Positions 1 to 9,217 are shown, counted from the first letter of the stretch. The stretch is 64,000 bases of DNA from Ignavibacteriales bacterium (GCA_026390775.1 JAPLFF010000003.1:784266-848265); one strand, 5' to 3'. Notes: a model not told the origin generated them from the letters alone. Numbers and translations are program-made.

Positions 1-448
1 TGTAAAACGTTACGTTGGCTTCAGCAATTTTCCAATCAAGAATCCAGAACAAAGGTACGCCAAAATCAATTCCAACTCCCCAATGGTTCATAGTTAACTG
101 ATATTTTTCTCTCGTATCTATATTTTGTAATTGAGCAGAAATTTCATGTGATTCTTTTAGAAATTGATAATAACCTTTAGCAGAAATAAAGAATTTATCC
201 CACTTTGCCCTAAAAAAATTTGCACCGACTCGATAGCCGGTTCCTTGTGTAAATTCTACTTTATCAGTAATTATAGTTTGGCTTTGGCTGATGTAATCAT
301 TTAAGCCAGGACTATCATAATTTTGTTTTGAGAATCCAGCATAGAATCCGCTTAGACCTAAACAACCGAAACCAAATGATTGAGCATTTACATTAACACC
401 GGTAAGAGCAAAAACCGCAATAAATATTATTTTATTAAAAGATTTCAT
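1..448 (-). CDS. Partial outer-membrane-type protein with signal peptide (C-terminus outside window)
   Basis: The first 149 codons of a minus-strand gene are visible, starting at the ATG complementary to 446-448; the 3' end lies beyond base 1. The N-terminus (MKSFNKIIFIAVFALTGVNV, then NAQ) is a clear Sec signal peptide with an A-x-A-like cleavage region. The mature part is rich in aromatic and alternating polar/hydrophobic residues (GYRVGANFF, FFISAKGYYQF, HWGVGIDFGVP), which suits short amphipathic strands of a small outer-membrane beta-barrel. No catalytic motif is seen. Function is unknown. The gene lies about 40 bp upstream of the 3' end of the MFS gene. Confidence 0.7.
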   Translation of the reverse strand, partial: MKSFNKIIFIAVFALTGVNVNAQSFGFGCLGLSGFYAGFSKQNYDSPGLNDYISQSQTIITDKVEFTQGTGYRVGANFFRAKWDKFFISAKGYYQFLKESHEISAQLQNIDTREKYQLTMNHWGVGIDFGVPLFWILDWKIAEANVTFY

Positions 449-485
449 CGAATAACCATTCAATTCAAAACCAATTTAATAAAAA

Positions 486-1748
486 TTATCTTGTTTTGGA
501 GATTCCTTTTTCGAGTCCATGGCCATGCGCCCCTAACTCACTACGTCTAAGTAAAAACGCAAATAATAATCCAAAGAATCCAAGTGAAGAGAAAATCCAC
601 ATTCCGGTTGTATATCCGCCGCTAAAATCATTTGCCCAGCCGACTAAAAAATTAAATCCGGCAAGACCAATATTTTGAATCATGGTCATCAGTCCGTAAG
701 CAGTTCCGAGTTTTGCTTCATCTACAATTAATGCAACTGAAGGCCACATCACCGCCGGAATAAGTGAAAATGCAATCCCCATCATTGCCATTGGTACATA
801 AAGTGAAATATGTGTATATGCCATTAATAAATAGACAGGAATTAAAATTAATGAACCGAACATCATCAGCAAAGATCGTTTTCCTATGTAATCTGCAAGA
901 AGACCAAAAAGCGGAGTTAAAACCATTGCAGAAAGTGTCAGCATGCTTGAAAGAAATCCGCCCATCTCTCGTGTGGTACCGTGTGTCTCCATGAAAAATT
1001 TAACGGCAAAAGTTTGGAATGGAAATATCCCCGAGTAAAAAGTAACGCACAACATTACAACGAACCAATATGAAGTAGAGAAACTAAAAATCTCTTTAAA
1101 AATAATTTTGTCCTGCTTAGGAACAGGACGCAATGAAAAATTTTTCTCTGAGTATGCATCCATTCCCCAATAAATTATTACTGCCGCAATAGAAATTACA
1201 CCTGCAACTACGGAGATTAAAAGAGGTGTCTGCCAATATTCATAAAGTGATTTAGCCCAAGTTGGAGAATTAAGTGCGGCGAATGAACCGAGCCGAGCAA
1301 GTGTAAGATTCAATCCGAATGCAAATGATAATTGTCTTCCTTTGAACCAACGACCGATAACAGTTGTAACTGCAACTATCATTGATTCAGCCCCGAGACC
1401 AAACACAAGACGTCCAATAGCCATCATTGTTATATCGCTGAAAGATGCTGTGATGATTGCACCAGTTAAACAAAGCAGTGTAAAAATAAAAGTAGAAATA
1501 CGTGTGCCGATTTTATCTATTATTATTCCACCAATAAGAACCATAAAAACATTTGGTACGCTATAAATTCCTTGAAGTAATCCAATATTGGAATCAGAAA
1601 ATTTTAATTGTTTTGCCAGAAGGTCTGCAAGCGGACTTATGCTATCATAAATGTAATAATTGCCGAACATTGCAAGACTTACAAAGAGTAGAATTCCCCA
1701 CCGGAAGAAAACACTTGGTTCGGGTTTAATAGTGATTTGATTTTCCAT
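486..1748 (-). CDS. Major facilitator superfamily permease
   Basis: The 420-residue protein has the hydrophobicity pattern of 12 membrane helices. It carries two copies of the MFS loop motif, GGIIIDKIGTR after helix 2 (about residue 73) and LLADYIGKRS after helix 8 (about 282). Its length and layout match the family. The substrate cannot be read from the sequence; the nearest recognisable flavour is the anion/organic-acid or sugar-phosphate type. The start ATG (complement of 1746-1748) gives a normal cytoplasmic N-terminus before helix 1. It appears to be a single transcription unit, with a long hairpin upstream at 1774-1834 separating it from pepD. Confidence 0.85.
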   Translation of the reverse strand: MENQITIKPEPSVFFRWGILLFVSLAMFGNYYIYDSISPLADLLAKQLKFSDSNIGLLQGIYSVPNVFMVLIGGIIIDKIGTRISTFIFTLLCLTGAIITASFSDITMMAIGRLVFGLGAESMIVAVTTVIGRWFKGRQLSFAFGLNLTLARLGSFAALNSPTWAKSLYEYWQTPLLISVVAGVISIAAVIIYWGMDAYSEKNFSLRPVPKQDKIIFKEIFSFSTSYWFVVMLCVTFYSGIFPFQTFAVKFFMETHGTTREMGGFLSSMLTLSAMVLTPLFGLLADYIGKRSLLMMFGSLILIPVYLLMAYTHISLYVPMAMMGIAFSLIPAVMWPSVALIVDEAKLGTAYGLMTMIQNIGLAGFNFLVGWANDFSGGYTTGMWIFSSLGFFGLLFAFLLRRSELGAHGHGLEKGISKTR

Positions 1749-1773
1749 GTAATCTCGAATTAGTCTTAATAAT

Positions 1774-1834
1774 AATCTTGCTCTTACTTTTTCTTAATCG
1801 GAATTAGATTAAGAGCACGAGTAAGAGCAAGATT
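1774..1834. repeat. 61-bp perfect-stem inverted repeat between MFS gene and pepD
   Basis: AATCTTGCTCTTAC (1774-1787) is repeated exactly as its reverse complement at 1821-1834. A second nested pair, CTTAATC (1793-1799) and GATTAAG (1807-1813), lies inside. The structure fills the short gap between two minus-strand genes, just past the pepD stop. It may act as a terminator-like structure for pepD or be a palindromic repeat element. Confidence 0.7.
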
Positions 1835-1842
1835 TAAGTAGA

Positions 1843-3303
1843 TTATTTTGAAGGCACATTCTTTAAAACTGCTGTGAGAAGATTCCAGAATTTATTTACA
1901 GTGCTAATTAGAATTTTTTCATCCGGTGAGTGAACATCCATGAGTGTTGGACCGAACGAGATCATATCCATATCAGGATAACGTTCTTTAATTATTCCGC
2001 ATTCAAGACCCGCATGAATTGCTTTAACTTCCGGATCACTTCCATACATCTGATGATACACATTCTTCATGGTAACAAGCACCGGTGAATGAATATCCGG
2101 TTTCCATCCCGGGTAACCATCACCCTGAATTACTTCTGCTTTTGTGAGTTTTAAAAATGCAGCAATTGAATTTGAGATATCATTTTTCTCAGATTCAACA
2201 GAACTTCGCTGACTCAGAGTAACTTCAACTGCTTTTCCTTTTGTTACTACAACGGCAAGATTTGTTGATGTCTCAACTAAACCCGGAATATCAGCGCTCA
2301 TTTTTATTACACCGTTAGGAACTGCGTAAAGCGAATCAATCAAAATTTTCGCTGTGGTCTTATCCATTATTTTAGACTTTGATTTCGATTCTGCAGCGGT
2401 AACATTTAAGTTTGGTTCAACCGTAGCTAGTTCTGCTTGCACGATTTTATTATATCTTTCGATATAAGCGAAAGTCTCGGCAACAATTTTTTTAGCCACG
2501 CGAATAACAGCAAAAGTTTCTCTTGGAATTGCGTTGTGTTTACTTCCACCGCTAATATTTACAAGACGGATACCAAATGTGTAGTTCAATTCGTGAAGTA
2601 AACGTGTCATCAATTTAATTGCGTTACCGCGACCTGAGTTTATATCCAGTCCGCTGTGTCCACCTTTCAAACCTCCAATTTTAATTTCAAGGGCAATTGT
2701 ATTTGCCGGAACATCATTCAAATTAAATTTGTATTTCACAGAAGTAGTTTGTCCGCCGGCGCAGCCAATATATAGTGCACCATCTTCTTCGGAATCTAAG
2801 TTCAGCAATATTTTTCCGTTTACAAATCCAGGTTTAAGCGCCTGAGCACCGAATAATCCGGTCTCTTCATCAAGTGTAAATAGTGCTTCGATAGGACCGT
2901 GTTCAAGATCTTTCGATTCCATAACCGCTAAAGCAGCAGCAACGCCAACTCCGTTATCACCACCAAGAGTTGTACCTTTTGCTTTTACCCAATCGCCATC
3001 AATGTACGGTTGAATCGGATCTTTGTCAAAATCATGTTTAACATCTGCATTCTTTTCAGCTACCATATCAAGATGACCTTGCATAACCACCGGAGTTAAA
3101 TTTTCTTTTCCAGGTGTTGCAGATTTACGAATTACAACGTTGCCAAAATCATCAGTCGCATATTGTAAATTATTTTTCTTTGCGACAGAGATTACATATT
3201 GCGCAACTTTTTCTTCTTTACGAGAAGGACGTGGAATTTTGCATAGTTCTTCAAAATGATTCCATAATAAGTTCGGTTTTAACTGACCTAAAATTTCTCC
3301 CAT
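1843..3303 (-). CDS. pepD: Cytosolic aminoacyl-histidine dipeptidase (PepD, M20 family)
   Basis: The 486-residue protein matches cytosol non-specific dipeptidases of peptidase family M20 in length and motif order. It should hydrolyse dipeptides such as Xaa-His using two metal ions. The ligand motifs are visible: GHLDMV (about residue 75), GGDNGVG (about 115), LDEETG (about 144), LDSEEDG (about 170) and the C-terminal MDVHSPDE (about 461). There is no signal peptide, so it acts in the cytoplasm. It lies 2 bp downstream of the PqqD-like gene, implying co-transcription. The OPT oligopeptide transporter just upstream suggests a peptide-use neighbourhood. Confidence 0.93.
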   Translation of the reverse strand: MGEILGQLKPNLLWNHFEELCKIPRPSRKEEKVAQYVISVAKKNNLQYATDDFGNVVIRKSATPGKENLTPVVMQGHLDMVAEKNADVKHDFDKDPIQPYIDGDWVKAKGTTLGGDNGVGVAAALAVMESKDLEHGPIEALFTLDEETGLFGAQALKPGFVNGKILLNLDSEEDGALYIGCAGGQTTSVKYKFNLNDVPANTIALEIKIGGLKGGHSGLDINSGRGNAIKLMTRLLHELNYTFGIRLVNISGGSKHNAIPRETFAVIRVAKKIVAETFAYIERYNKIVQAELATVEPNLNVTAAESKSKSKIMDKTTAKILIDSLYAVPNGVIKMSADIPGLVETSTNLAVVVTKGKAVEVTLSQRSSVESEKNDISNSIAAFLKLTKAEVIQGDGYPGWKPDIHSPVLVTMKNVYHQMYGSDPEVKAIHAGLECGIIKERYPDMDMISFGPTLMDVHSPDEKILISTVNKFWNLLTAVLKNVPSK

Positions 3304-3305
3304 AG

Positions 3306-3686
3306 TTAATCTCCTTTATTTATTTCTTGGAATGTAATTAGACGCTGTTCATAAAGTCCGGTTAAAAATCTTGTTAATCTTTCATTAACAGGTTCAATTT
3401 TATCACCAAACTTGTTCAGAAGTTGTTTTGCTATTTGATCTACTGTTTTTTCCCCGTCAAGTGATAACCAAACTGCTGAGCCGAGCTCATCTAATTTTAA
3501 TTTGAATACATCTGATTTTAATTTGGGGACAATAAAACGTACAACAAATCTATTCTGAAATTTTGGAATTAGAACTGTAACTAAATTTTCTTCTGAAATT
3601 TCTTCTTTGTGCAATCTTAAAGGAGTGAGTTCCAAATAGTTCGCACCTTTTAATATTCTTCTTCTTTCGGAAAAACTTAACTGCAT
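3306..3686 (-). CDS. PqqD-like peptide-chaperone (RRE-fold) protein, orphan
   Basis: The 126-residue protein resembles PqqD/RiPP-recognition-element proteins: a winged-helix core with the phrase DELGSAVWLSLDGEKTVDQI (about residues 67-86), then an amphipathic helix region ending in LYEQRLI. In characterised systems PqqD domains bind precursor peptides for radical-SAM enzymes, but no radical-SAM gene or small precursor gene is nearby. The N-terminal 55 residues are an extension outside the core. The stop codon is 2 bp before pepD, so the two are probably translated from one mRNA. Assignment rests on motif resemblance only; the role is unknown. Confidence 0.65.
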   Translation of the reverse strand: MQLSFSERRRILKGANYLELTPLRLHKEEISEENLVTVLIPKFQNRFVVRFIVPKLKSDVFKLKLDELGSAVWLSLDGEKTVDQIAKQLLNKFGDKIEPVNERLTRFLTGLYEQRLITFQEINKGD

Positions 3687-3741
3687 AGAGTTCCTTAAGG
3701 AAATTAAATGTCCCGATTATACTATCGGGACATTATAAAAG

Positions 3742-5742
3742 TTACATAGAAACTTGAGGAGGTGCAGGATCATCCGGCTTACCTGCATTCTTCACAGGAA
3801 TTCTGATTAGCAGCCATGCGATCAATGCAAATACTAATAAGCTTACATAGAAACTTGGCACTTCAAAAATATGAAAGACCGGGATTTCAAAAAATGCCAA
3901 CCCGGCAAACAGAAGACCTATTAACGCTTCCCCTGCAATTAGTCCGGCTGCTATCAATATTCCGTTATTTTCTACTCTTGATTTTTGTGCATCATTAAAT
4001 TGTTTTTTCGCATTTACTTTTTCAACAACTCCTTTTATCAAACCACCAAGAAAAATCGCAAATGTTGTTCCTAAAGGAAGATACATACCAACACTTACCA
4101 ACATTGGACTTTTGATGTTCATCATAATGAATCCGACACCCATTAACATTCCCGTAAATATTAAGATCCATTCCATATTTCCGGAAACAATTCCTTTAGA
4201 AAGAATTGCCATCAAACTAGCTTGAGGCGCAGGAAGATGTTCTCCGCCAAATCCTGTTCCGCCCATTTTTATATCACCTTCATGTAAAATAATTAACGGT
4301 ATGAACATAACTGCTGCTGCAACAGCTACACCGATAAGATCACCAACTTGCATTTTCCAGGGAGTACCGCCAAGAATATGTCCGGCTTTAAGGTCTTGAA
4401 GCATTTCACCGGCAACAGCTGCAGCAACACATACAACCGCCGCAACTCCAAGAACAGCAGCCACACCTTGTACTCCTTTCATACCGAGTGCAACCATTAA
4501 CAATGCTGCTATTACTAATGTTGAAAGTGTAAGTCCGCTTATCGGATTATTTGATGAGCCAATAATGCCAACAAGATAACCTGATACAGCCGCAAAGAAA
4601 AATCCGGCAACAATCATTACTACGGTTGCAACTAAAGCTGCTAAAATATTTTGTGCGAAATAATTATAAATAAAAAATGTAGCAACACCGGTTAAAAGAA
4701 TTCCAATAACAATCCATTTAAATGAAATATCTTTTTCTATTCTATCAACAACATGCTCTCCTGCGGCAGCCTTTTTAACATCACCTATCGAGCGTGAAAT
4801 TCCAGTTATTAAATTTTTTCTCATTCTCCATAATGTAAATGCAGCACCAACTAACATTCCACCAATGGCAATTGGTCTTACATAACTTTTCCAAACTTGA
4901 ACAATAGTTGCAGTCCAATCAAAAATTTTTGGAACAACAGTTTCATGACCAAAAGCTGCTAACCATGCAGCTTCACCATTTGGTAGAATAGATCCAAATT
5001 TGAAATAAGTAATAAGCGGAGCTAATAAACCCCATGCAAGAACACCACCACTAAAGTTCAAGGCGGCTAAACGTGGACCAATAATATAACCCACTCCCAT
5101 GTAGGCAGGACTTACATCAGGAGAACGGAATAATATATTTCCTTTACTTAGTGAGATCAGCCCATCGGCACTGGTAGCAAATAATCTAAATTGACCTAAT
5201 GCTTGTATAGCGGCACCAAAACCCATTGCACCAAATAAAAATTTTGAACCGGTTCCGCCGTGACGACCAGCTTTATGTATTTCTGCAGCAGCAACAGATT
5301 CTGGAAAAGGAAGTTCAATATCCTCAACCATAACTCTTCGTAACAATGCAACAAACATAATTCCTAGTACACCGCCTGCCATCATTATTGCTGCAGACAG
5401 GACATAATTACCAGGAGTAAAGAACGGATTCCAAATTCCGGCTATAAAAAAAGCAGGTAATGTAAAAATTGCACCTGCAGCAATTGATTCCCCTATTGAA
5501 CCAACAGTACGAGCAAAATTTTCCTCAAGTATGGTTCCTTTGAAAAGTTTAATGATTGCCATTCCAATCACAGCGGCAGGATAAGTAGCGGCAATTGTCA
5601 TTCCGGCTTTTAATCCTAAGTATGCATTTGCAGCACCTAGAACAACCGCAAGAACAAGTCCAATAACAAGAGCACGCAATGTAAATTCTGCCATGTTTGT
5701 TTCTGATGAAACAAATGGAACATGTTTCTTTTGTTCCGCCAT
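3742..5742 (-). CDS. OPT-family oligopeptide transporter
   Basis: The 666-residue protein has some 15-16 hydrophobic segments. It carries the OPT-family N-terminal signature NAYLGLKAGMTIAATYPAAV (about residues 40-59), the SIGESIAAGAIFTLPAFF segment (about 82-99) and LPFPESVAAAEIHKA (about 144). Members import peptides or siderophore-like compounds with protons. Length is typical for the prokaryotic branch. A short linker separates it from the downstream PqqD-like/pepD pair on the same strand, so peptide uptake followed by hydrolysis is a reasonable inference. The exact substrate is not deducible. Confidence 0.9.
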   Translation of the reverse strand: MAEQKKHVPFVSSETNMAEFTLRALVIGLVLAVVLGAANAYLGLKAGMTIAATYPAAVIGMAIIKLFKGTILEENFARTVGSIGESIAAGAIFTLPAFFIAGIWNPFFTPGNYVLSAAIMMAGGVLGIMFVALLRRVMVEDIELPFPESVAAAEIHKAGRHGGTGSKFLFGAMGFGAAIQALGQFRLFATSADGLISLSKGNILFRSPDVSPAYMGVGYIIGPRLAALNFSGGVLAWGLLAPLITYFKFGSILPNGEAAWLAAFGHETVVPKIFDWTATIVQVWKSYVRPIAIGGMLVGAAFTLWRMRKNLITGISRSIGDVKKAAAGEHVVDRIEKDISFKWIVIGILLTGVATFFIYNYFAQNILAALVATVVMIVAGFFFAAVSGYLVGIIGSSNNPISGLTLSTLVIAALLMVALGMKGVQGVAAVLGVAAVVCVAAAVAGEMLQDLKAGHILGGTPWKMQVGDLIGVAVAAAVMFIPLIILHEGDIKMGGTGFGGEHLPAPQASLMAILSKGIVSGNMEWILIFTGMLMGVGFIMMNIKSPMLVSVGMYLPLGTTFAIFLGGLIKGVVEKVNAKKQFNDAQKSRVENNGILIAAGLIAGEALIGLLFAGLAFFEIPVFHIFEVPSFYVSLLVFALIAWLLIRIPVKNAGKPDDPAPPQVSM

Positions 5743-5858
5743 ATTTTTCTCCTGTAAATGGTGATGTAGTTTATTTAGTGAAGATCATTTGAAAACTATT
5801 TCATAATGCGTTGGCTAATATAAATACGAATAAATAACCGAGCAACATCATTATTCAG

Positions 5859-5903
5859 TAATTGTGAATTGAGAATTGCAAATTGAGAATTACAATTATT
5901 CTC
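5859..5903. repeat. AT-rich GAATTGAGAATT-type dispersed repeat
   Basis: The gap between the OPT gene and the TIGR02757 gene contains GTGAATTGAGAATTGCAAATTGAGAATTACAATT-type reiterations (units of about 12-15 bp). The same words recur at 37758-37795 and, in variant form, at the 5' edge of the tolC-like gene (26792-26890). It looks like a dispersed intergenic repeat. There are no unique spacers, so it is not a CRISPR. Confidence 0.55.
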
Positions 5904-5913
5904 TATTTGTATT

Positions 5914-6708
5914 TTAAAAACTCATCCTTCTCATTCCAATGTGGCAAATGGCAAAATCATATTTTACTGGATCGCAAGGATCAAACTTTCTTAATTTTTC
6001 GGTTATTTCTTCAGCCATTTTCCATGATACTGCTTTTTGCTTTGTAAGTTTAAGTTTTGTACAAATCTTTGCTACATGTGTATCTACAGGGATTACAAGT
6101 TTAGACGGAGGAATTTCAGTCCATAATCCAAGATCAAGTTCATCTTTACGAATCATCCATCTAAGGAATAAATTCATTCTTTTACATGCGCTTCCTTTAT
6201 AAGGATCAGGAAACATAAATTTAATCCCATGTGTTACTCTTCCCTTCTTAGAAATAATCTCCAAAAAGTGATGTGAGAAAAATGATATTGCATTCTTGAG
6301 ATTTAAATCTTTTTCGAAGTAGTAAAGGAGAAAGAAATATCTTGATGAACCGTAATTGCTGTAAATATAATTCAAAGCAAAAAATAAATTTGCAATGTCT
6401 TCGCTTGTATAGAAACGGTGCTTAATTGAACGAAATAATTTCATCCCACTTTCGAAAGAATAATCCGCGACAAACTTATACGGTTGATTATCCATCAGTC
6501 CATGAATTTTTTCTAGAGAGTTGATAATTTGTTTTACATTTCCATACGCAAAGACAGAAGAGATGAATGCGGAGATTTCTGCATCGTAAAAATTTTTATA
6601 CCTGCGCGGGAATTCTAATGGATCAGGAGAGATTTTACTGCTATCAAAATATTTATAATGATGATCTAACTTTTTCTTGAGCAGAATTTCTTTTTGTGAT
6701 AAAGACAA
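5914..6708 (-). CDS. TIGR02757 / DUF2400 family protein
   Basis: The 264-residue soluble protein has the features of the TIGR02757 family: an early PLEFPRRYKN, AFISSVFAYGNVKQI (about residues 48-62), KRMNLFLRWMIRKD (about 178) and LVIPVDTHVAKI (about 205). The end of the protein resembles helix-hairpin-helix DNA-glycosylase folds, but biochemical function is not established. No ATG fits the N-terminus: the only starts between the upstream in-frame stop (6718-6720) and the conserved region are TTG at 6706-6708 and ATT just before it. TTG is chosen. It stands alone, followed by a pair of hairpins upstream and repeat DNA downstream. Confidence 0.8.
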   Translation of the reverse strand: MSLSQKEILLKKKLDHHYKYFDSSKISPDPLEFPRRYKNFYDAEISAFISSVFAYGNVKQIINSLEKIHGLMDNQPYKFVADYSFESGMKLFRSIKHRFYTSEDIANLFFALNYIYSNYGSSRYFFLLYYFEKDLNLKNAISFFSHHFLEIISKKGRVTHGIKFMFPDPYKGSACKRMNLFLRWMIRKDELDLGLWTEIPPSKLVIPVDTHVAKICTKLKLTKQKAVSWKMAEEITEKLRKFDPCDPVKYDFAICHIGMRRMSF

Positions 6709-6748
6709 AATGTTATCTTATTTTCTTATTTGTTCTAAACGAAATTGT

Positions 6749-6822
6749 CAGTCCGTAGATTAATCTATGGACTGATATAAATGCATGAATATTTTTTTCT
6801 AAAAAACCGATTCATCGGTTTT
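6749..6822. repeat. Two adjacent short palindromic hairpins
   Basis: A near-perfect 26-bp palindrome lies at 6749-6774 (CAGTCC...GGACTG, inner TAGATTAATCTA). It is followed at 6803-6822 by AAAACCGAT-TC-ATCGGTTTT, a 9-bp stem with a 2-nt loop. They fill the gap between pdxJ and the TIGR02757 gene. The second is followed by few Ts on the minus strand; it may still terminate pdxJ transcription. The 2-nt-loop design matches other intergenic hairpins in this window. Confidence 0.65.
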
Positions 6823-6831
6823 AAGAAATTT

Positions 6832-7548
6832 TTATTTCATTCTTACCAACGCAATCATTTCTTTTATTGCTTGCTCAACACCAACAAAAACTGCGCGGGC
6901 AAGAACAGCATGACCAATACTAACTTCATCAATTTCTGATATTGCGACAAACTCTTTCATGTTATTGTAATTCAATCCGTGTCCGGCATTAACACCAAGA
7001 CCAAGTTTCTTTGCATGTTTTGCCGCAATACGCACACGTTCTAGTTCATCAAAAATATCTTCCTCTCCAATAGCGTTCGCATAATGCCCGGTATGGATTT
7101 CAATAAAGTCGGCATTAATTTCTGCCGCCGCATCAATTTGATTAATATCAGGTTCAATAAAAAGAGAAACAGAGATTTCTGCATCATGTAATCTCTGAAT
7201 TGTTGTGCGGATATTTTTTATATCATCAAGAACACTTATTCCGCCTTCAGTTGTTAATTCTTGTCTTCGTTCAGGAACAAGAGTCGCAAGTTCGGGTTGA
7301 ACATCACACGCAATTTTAATTATCTCATCCACTGCTGCCATTTCAAGATCAAGTTTTGTAGTGATAAGTTCGCGAAGCAATCGTACATCGCGTTCGTTGA
7401 TGTGTCTTCTATCTTCACGGAGATGAACAACAATTCCATCCACACCATACTGTTCTGCAATTAGAGCAAATGTTACAGGATCGGGTTGTGTTTCTCCACG
7501 TGCATTTCGCAATGTTGCAATGTGATCAACGTTTAAACAGAATCTCAT
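6832..7548 (-). CDS. pdxJ: Pyridoxine 5'-phosphate synthase
   Basis: The 238-residue protein is a full-length PdxJ. It condenses 1-deoxy-D-xylulose 5-phosphate with 3-amino-2-oxopropyl phosphate to make pyridoxine 5'-phosphate, the last ring-forming step of DXP-dependent vitamin B6 synthesis. Diagnostic stretches include LNVDHIATLRNARG at the N-terminus, VHLREDRRHI (about residue 41), the catalytic Glu region VPERRQELTTEGG (about 95) and the C-terminal EVSIGHAVLARAV. No other B6 gene is adjacent. Several PLP enzymes occur in the window (lysine aminotransferase, class III aminotransferase, cysteine-synthase-like), but no operon link exists. Confidence 0.95.
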   Translation of the reverse strand: MRFCLNVDHIATLRNARGETQPDPVTFALIAEQYGVDGIVVHLREDRRHINERDVRLLRELITTKLDLEMAAVDEIIKIACDVQPELATLVPERRQELTTEGGISVLDDIKNIRTTIQRLHDAEISVSLFIEPDINQIDAAAEINADFIEIHTGHYANAIGEEDIFDELERVRIAAKHAKKLGLGVNAGHGLNYNNMKEFVAISEIDEVSIGHAVLARAVFVGVEQAIKEMIALVRMK

Positions 7549-7585
7549 TTAATTACCTTTCACTTTTTTACAAATCTAATAAATA

Positions 7586-7666
7586 AAGAAATCAGATATA
7601 AGAAATAAGGAATCAGAAATAAGAAGTAAGAATTAATCGCTACATAATTCTGACTACTGATTTCTT
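7586..7666. repeat. Imperfect inverted repeat of AAATAAG/AATCAG words
   Basis: AAGAAATCAG (7586-7595) has its reverse complement CTGATTTCTT at 7657-7666. Reiterated AGAAATAAGGAATCAGAAATAAG words lie between them. The element sits between pdxJ and the ALDH7 gene and could form a long weak hairpin. It is probably repetitive filler, or a minus-strand terminator region for the dehydrogenase. Confidence 0.45.
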
Positions 7667-7684
7667 ATTTCAGACTTCTGTTTC

Positions 7685-9217
7685 TCACAAATCAAATTTA
7701 ATTCCTTGTGCCAGCGGAAGTTTAGTACCAAAATTGATTGTGTTAGTTTGACGACGCATATATTGTTTCCATGCATCTGAGCCGGACTCACGTCCACCTC
7801 CGGTTTCTTTTTCACCACCAAATGCACCGCCGATCTCTGCACCTGATGTTCCGATATTCACGTTCGCGATTCCGCAATCACTTCCCCAATGAGATAAAAA
7901 TGTTTCGGCTTCTCTCATATCTGTTGTAAAGATCGAAGAAGATAATCCTTGTACAACTCCGTTCTGAATTTCAATTGCGTTTTGAACATCACCTTTGTAT
8001 TTGATTAAATATAAGATTGGCGCAAATGTTTCTTCTTGAACAATCTTAAAATTATTTTCAGCTTCAACAATTGCGGGTTTAACATAACAACCAGATTCAT
8101 ATCCGTTCTCACTCAAAACTTCTCCGCCAAAAATTATTTTCCCGCCTTCCTTTTCAACTTGTTTTAGCGCATACTTAAATTCTTCAACGGCTCCTTTATC
8201 AATTAAAGGTCCAACATGATTTTTTTCATCAAGCGGATTACCAATTTTTAAACTTTTATATGCATTAACCAAAACATCTTTTACTTTTTCATAAATCTCT
8301 TCGTGAACTATCAATCGTCTCGTTGATGTACATCGCTGCCCGGCAGTTCCAACGGCACCAAAAACTACAGCCGGAACAGCAATTTTGAGATCGGCATTTT
8401 TTGTCATGATGATTGCATTGTTCCCGCCAAGTTCAAGAATTGCTTTGCCGAATCTTTTCCCAATTACTTCCGATGCATGTTTACCAACATTTGTTGATCC
8501 AGTTAATGAAATGAGAGGAACTCTTTTATCATTTAAAAACTTTTCTCCAATTGTAGAACCTTTACCAATAATAAGAGAAAATAATCCTTCCGGTAAATTA
8601 TTTTCTTTAATAACATCTGATAAAATATTTTGTACAGCAATTGCACAAAGCGGAGTTTTCGAAGACGGTTTCCAAAGATTAGAATCACCACACACTGTTG
8701 CAAGTGCGGAATTCCAAGCCCACACTGCAACCGGAAAATTGAATGCAGTAATTATTCCAACAACTCCAAGCGGATGGTATTGATCGTACATTCTATGATT
8801 CTCGCGTTCACTCATCATTGTGTTCCCATAAAGTTGGCGCGAGAGCCCTACAGCAAAATCACAAATGTCAATCATCTCTTGAACTTCGCCTAATCCTTCC
8901 TGCAATGATTTTCCCATTTCGTAAGAAACAAGCGTACCAAGCGGTTGTTTATATTCTCTAAGTTTCAAACCGATCTGACGAACAACTTCTCCGCGTTTTG
9001 GTGCTGGAACAGTTCTCCAATATTTAAATGCTTCGTGTGCTTTCACTACGATATTATCATAATCTTTTTCTGAAGCTAGAAAAACTTTAGCGATCGGTTT
9101 ATTGTCTGTTGGAGAAATAACATTAATCACACCTTGATCTTTTGTATGAAACCAATTTAACCCGGTTGAAGCTCCAAAATTTTCTTCTTTAATACCTAAT
9201 ACTTTTAAGAAATCCAT
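7685..9217 (-). CDS. amaB: ALDH7-type L-aminoadipate-semialdehyde dehydrogenase
   Basis: The 510-residue aldehyde dehydrogenase carries features of the antiquitin/ALDH7 branch: TGSTNVGKHASEVIGKRFGK then LELGGNNA (catalytic Glu, about residue 268), GTAGQRCTSTRRL (catalytic Cys, about 302) and the C-terminal GGAFGGEKETGGGRESGSDA. This branch oxidises piperideine-6-carboxylate/alpha-aminoadipate semialdehyde to 2-aminoadipate with NAD(P). The lysine 6-aminotransferase gene 1 kb away makes exactly that aldehyde, which supports the call. Both ends look intact and the length is typical. Confidence 0.88.
   Translation of the reverse strand: MDFLKVLGIKEENFGASTGLNWFHTKDQGVINVISPTDNKPIAKVFLASEKDYDNIVVKAHEAFKYWRTVPAPKRGEVVRQIGLKLREYKQPLGTLVSYEMGKSLQEGLGEVQEMIDICDFAVGLSRQLYGNTMMSERENHRMYDQYHPLGVVGIITAFNFPVAVWAWNSALATVCGDSNLWKPSSKTPLCAIAVQNILSDVIKENNLPEGLFSLIIGKGSTIGEKFLNDKRVPLISLTGSTNVGKHASEVIGKRFGKAILELGGNNAIIMTKNADLKIAVPAVVFGAVGTAGQRCTSTRRLIVHEEIYEKVKDVLVNAYKSLKIGNPLDEKNHVGPLIDKGAVEEFKYALKQVEKEGGKIIFGGEVLSENGYESGCYVKPAIVEAENNFKIVQEETFAPILYLIKYKGDVQNAIEIQNGVVQGLSSSIFTTDMREAETFLSHWGSDCGIANVNIGTSGAEIGGAFGGEKETGGGRESGSDAWKQYMRRQTNTINFGTKLPLAQGIKFDL

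Noticed and set aside
5859..5903. CRISPR-like reiteration of GAATTGAGAATT words
   Set aside because: No regular unique spacers and no cas genes; the words are overlapping low-complexity repeats also found at 37758.
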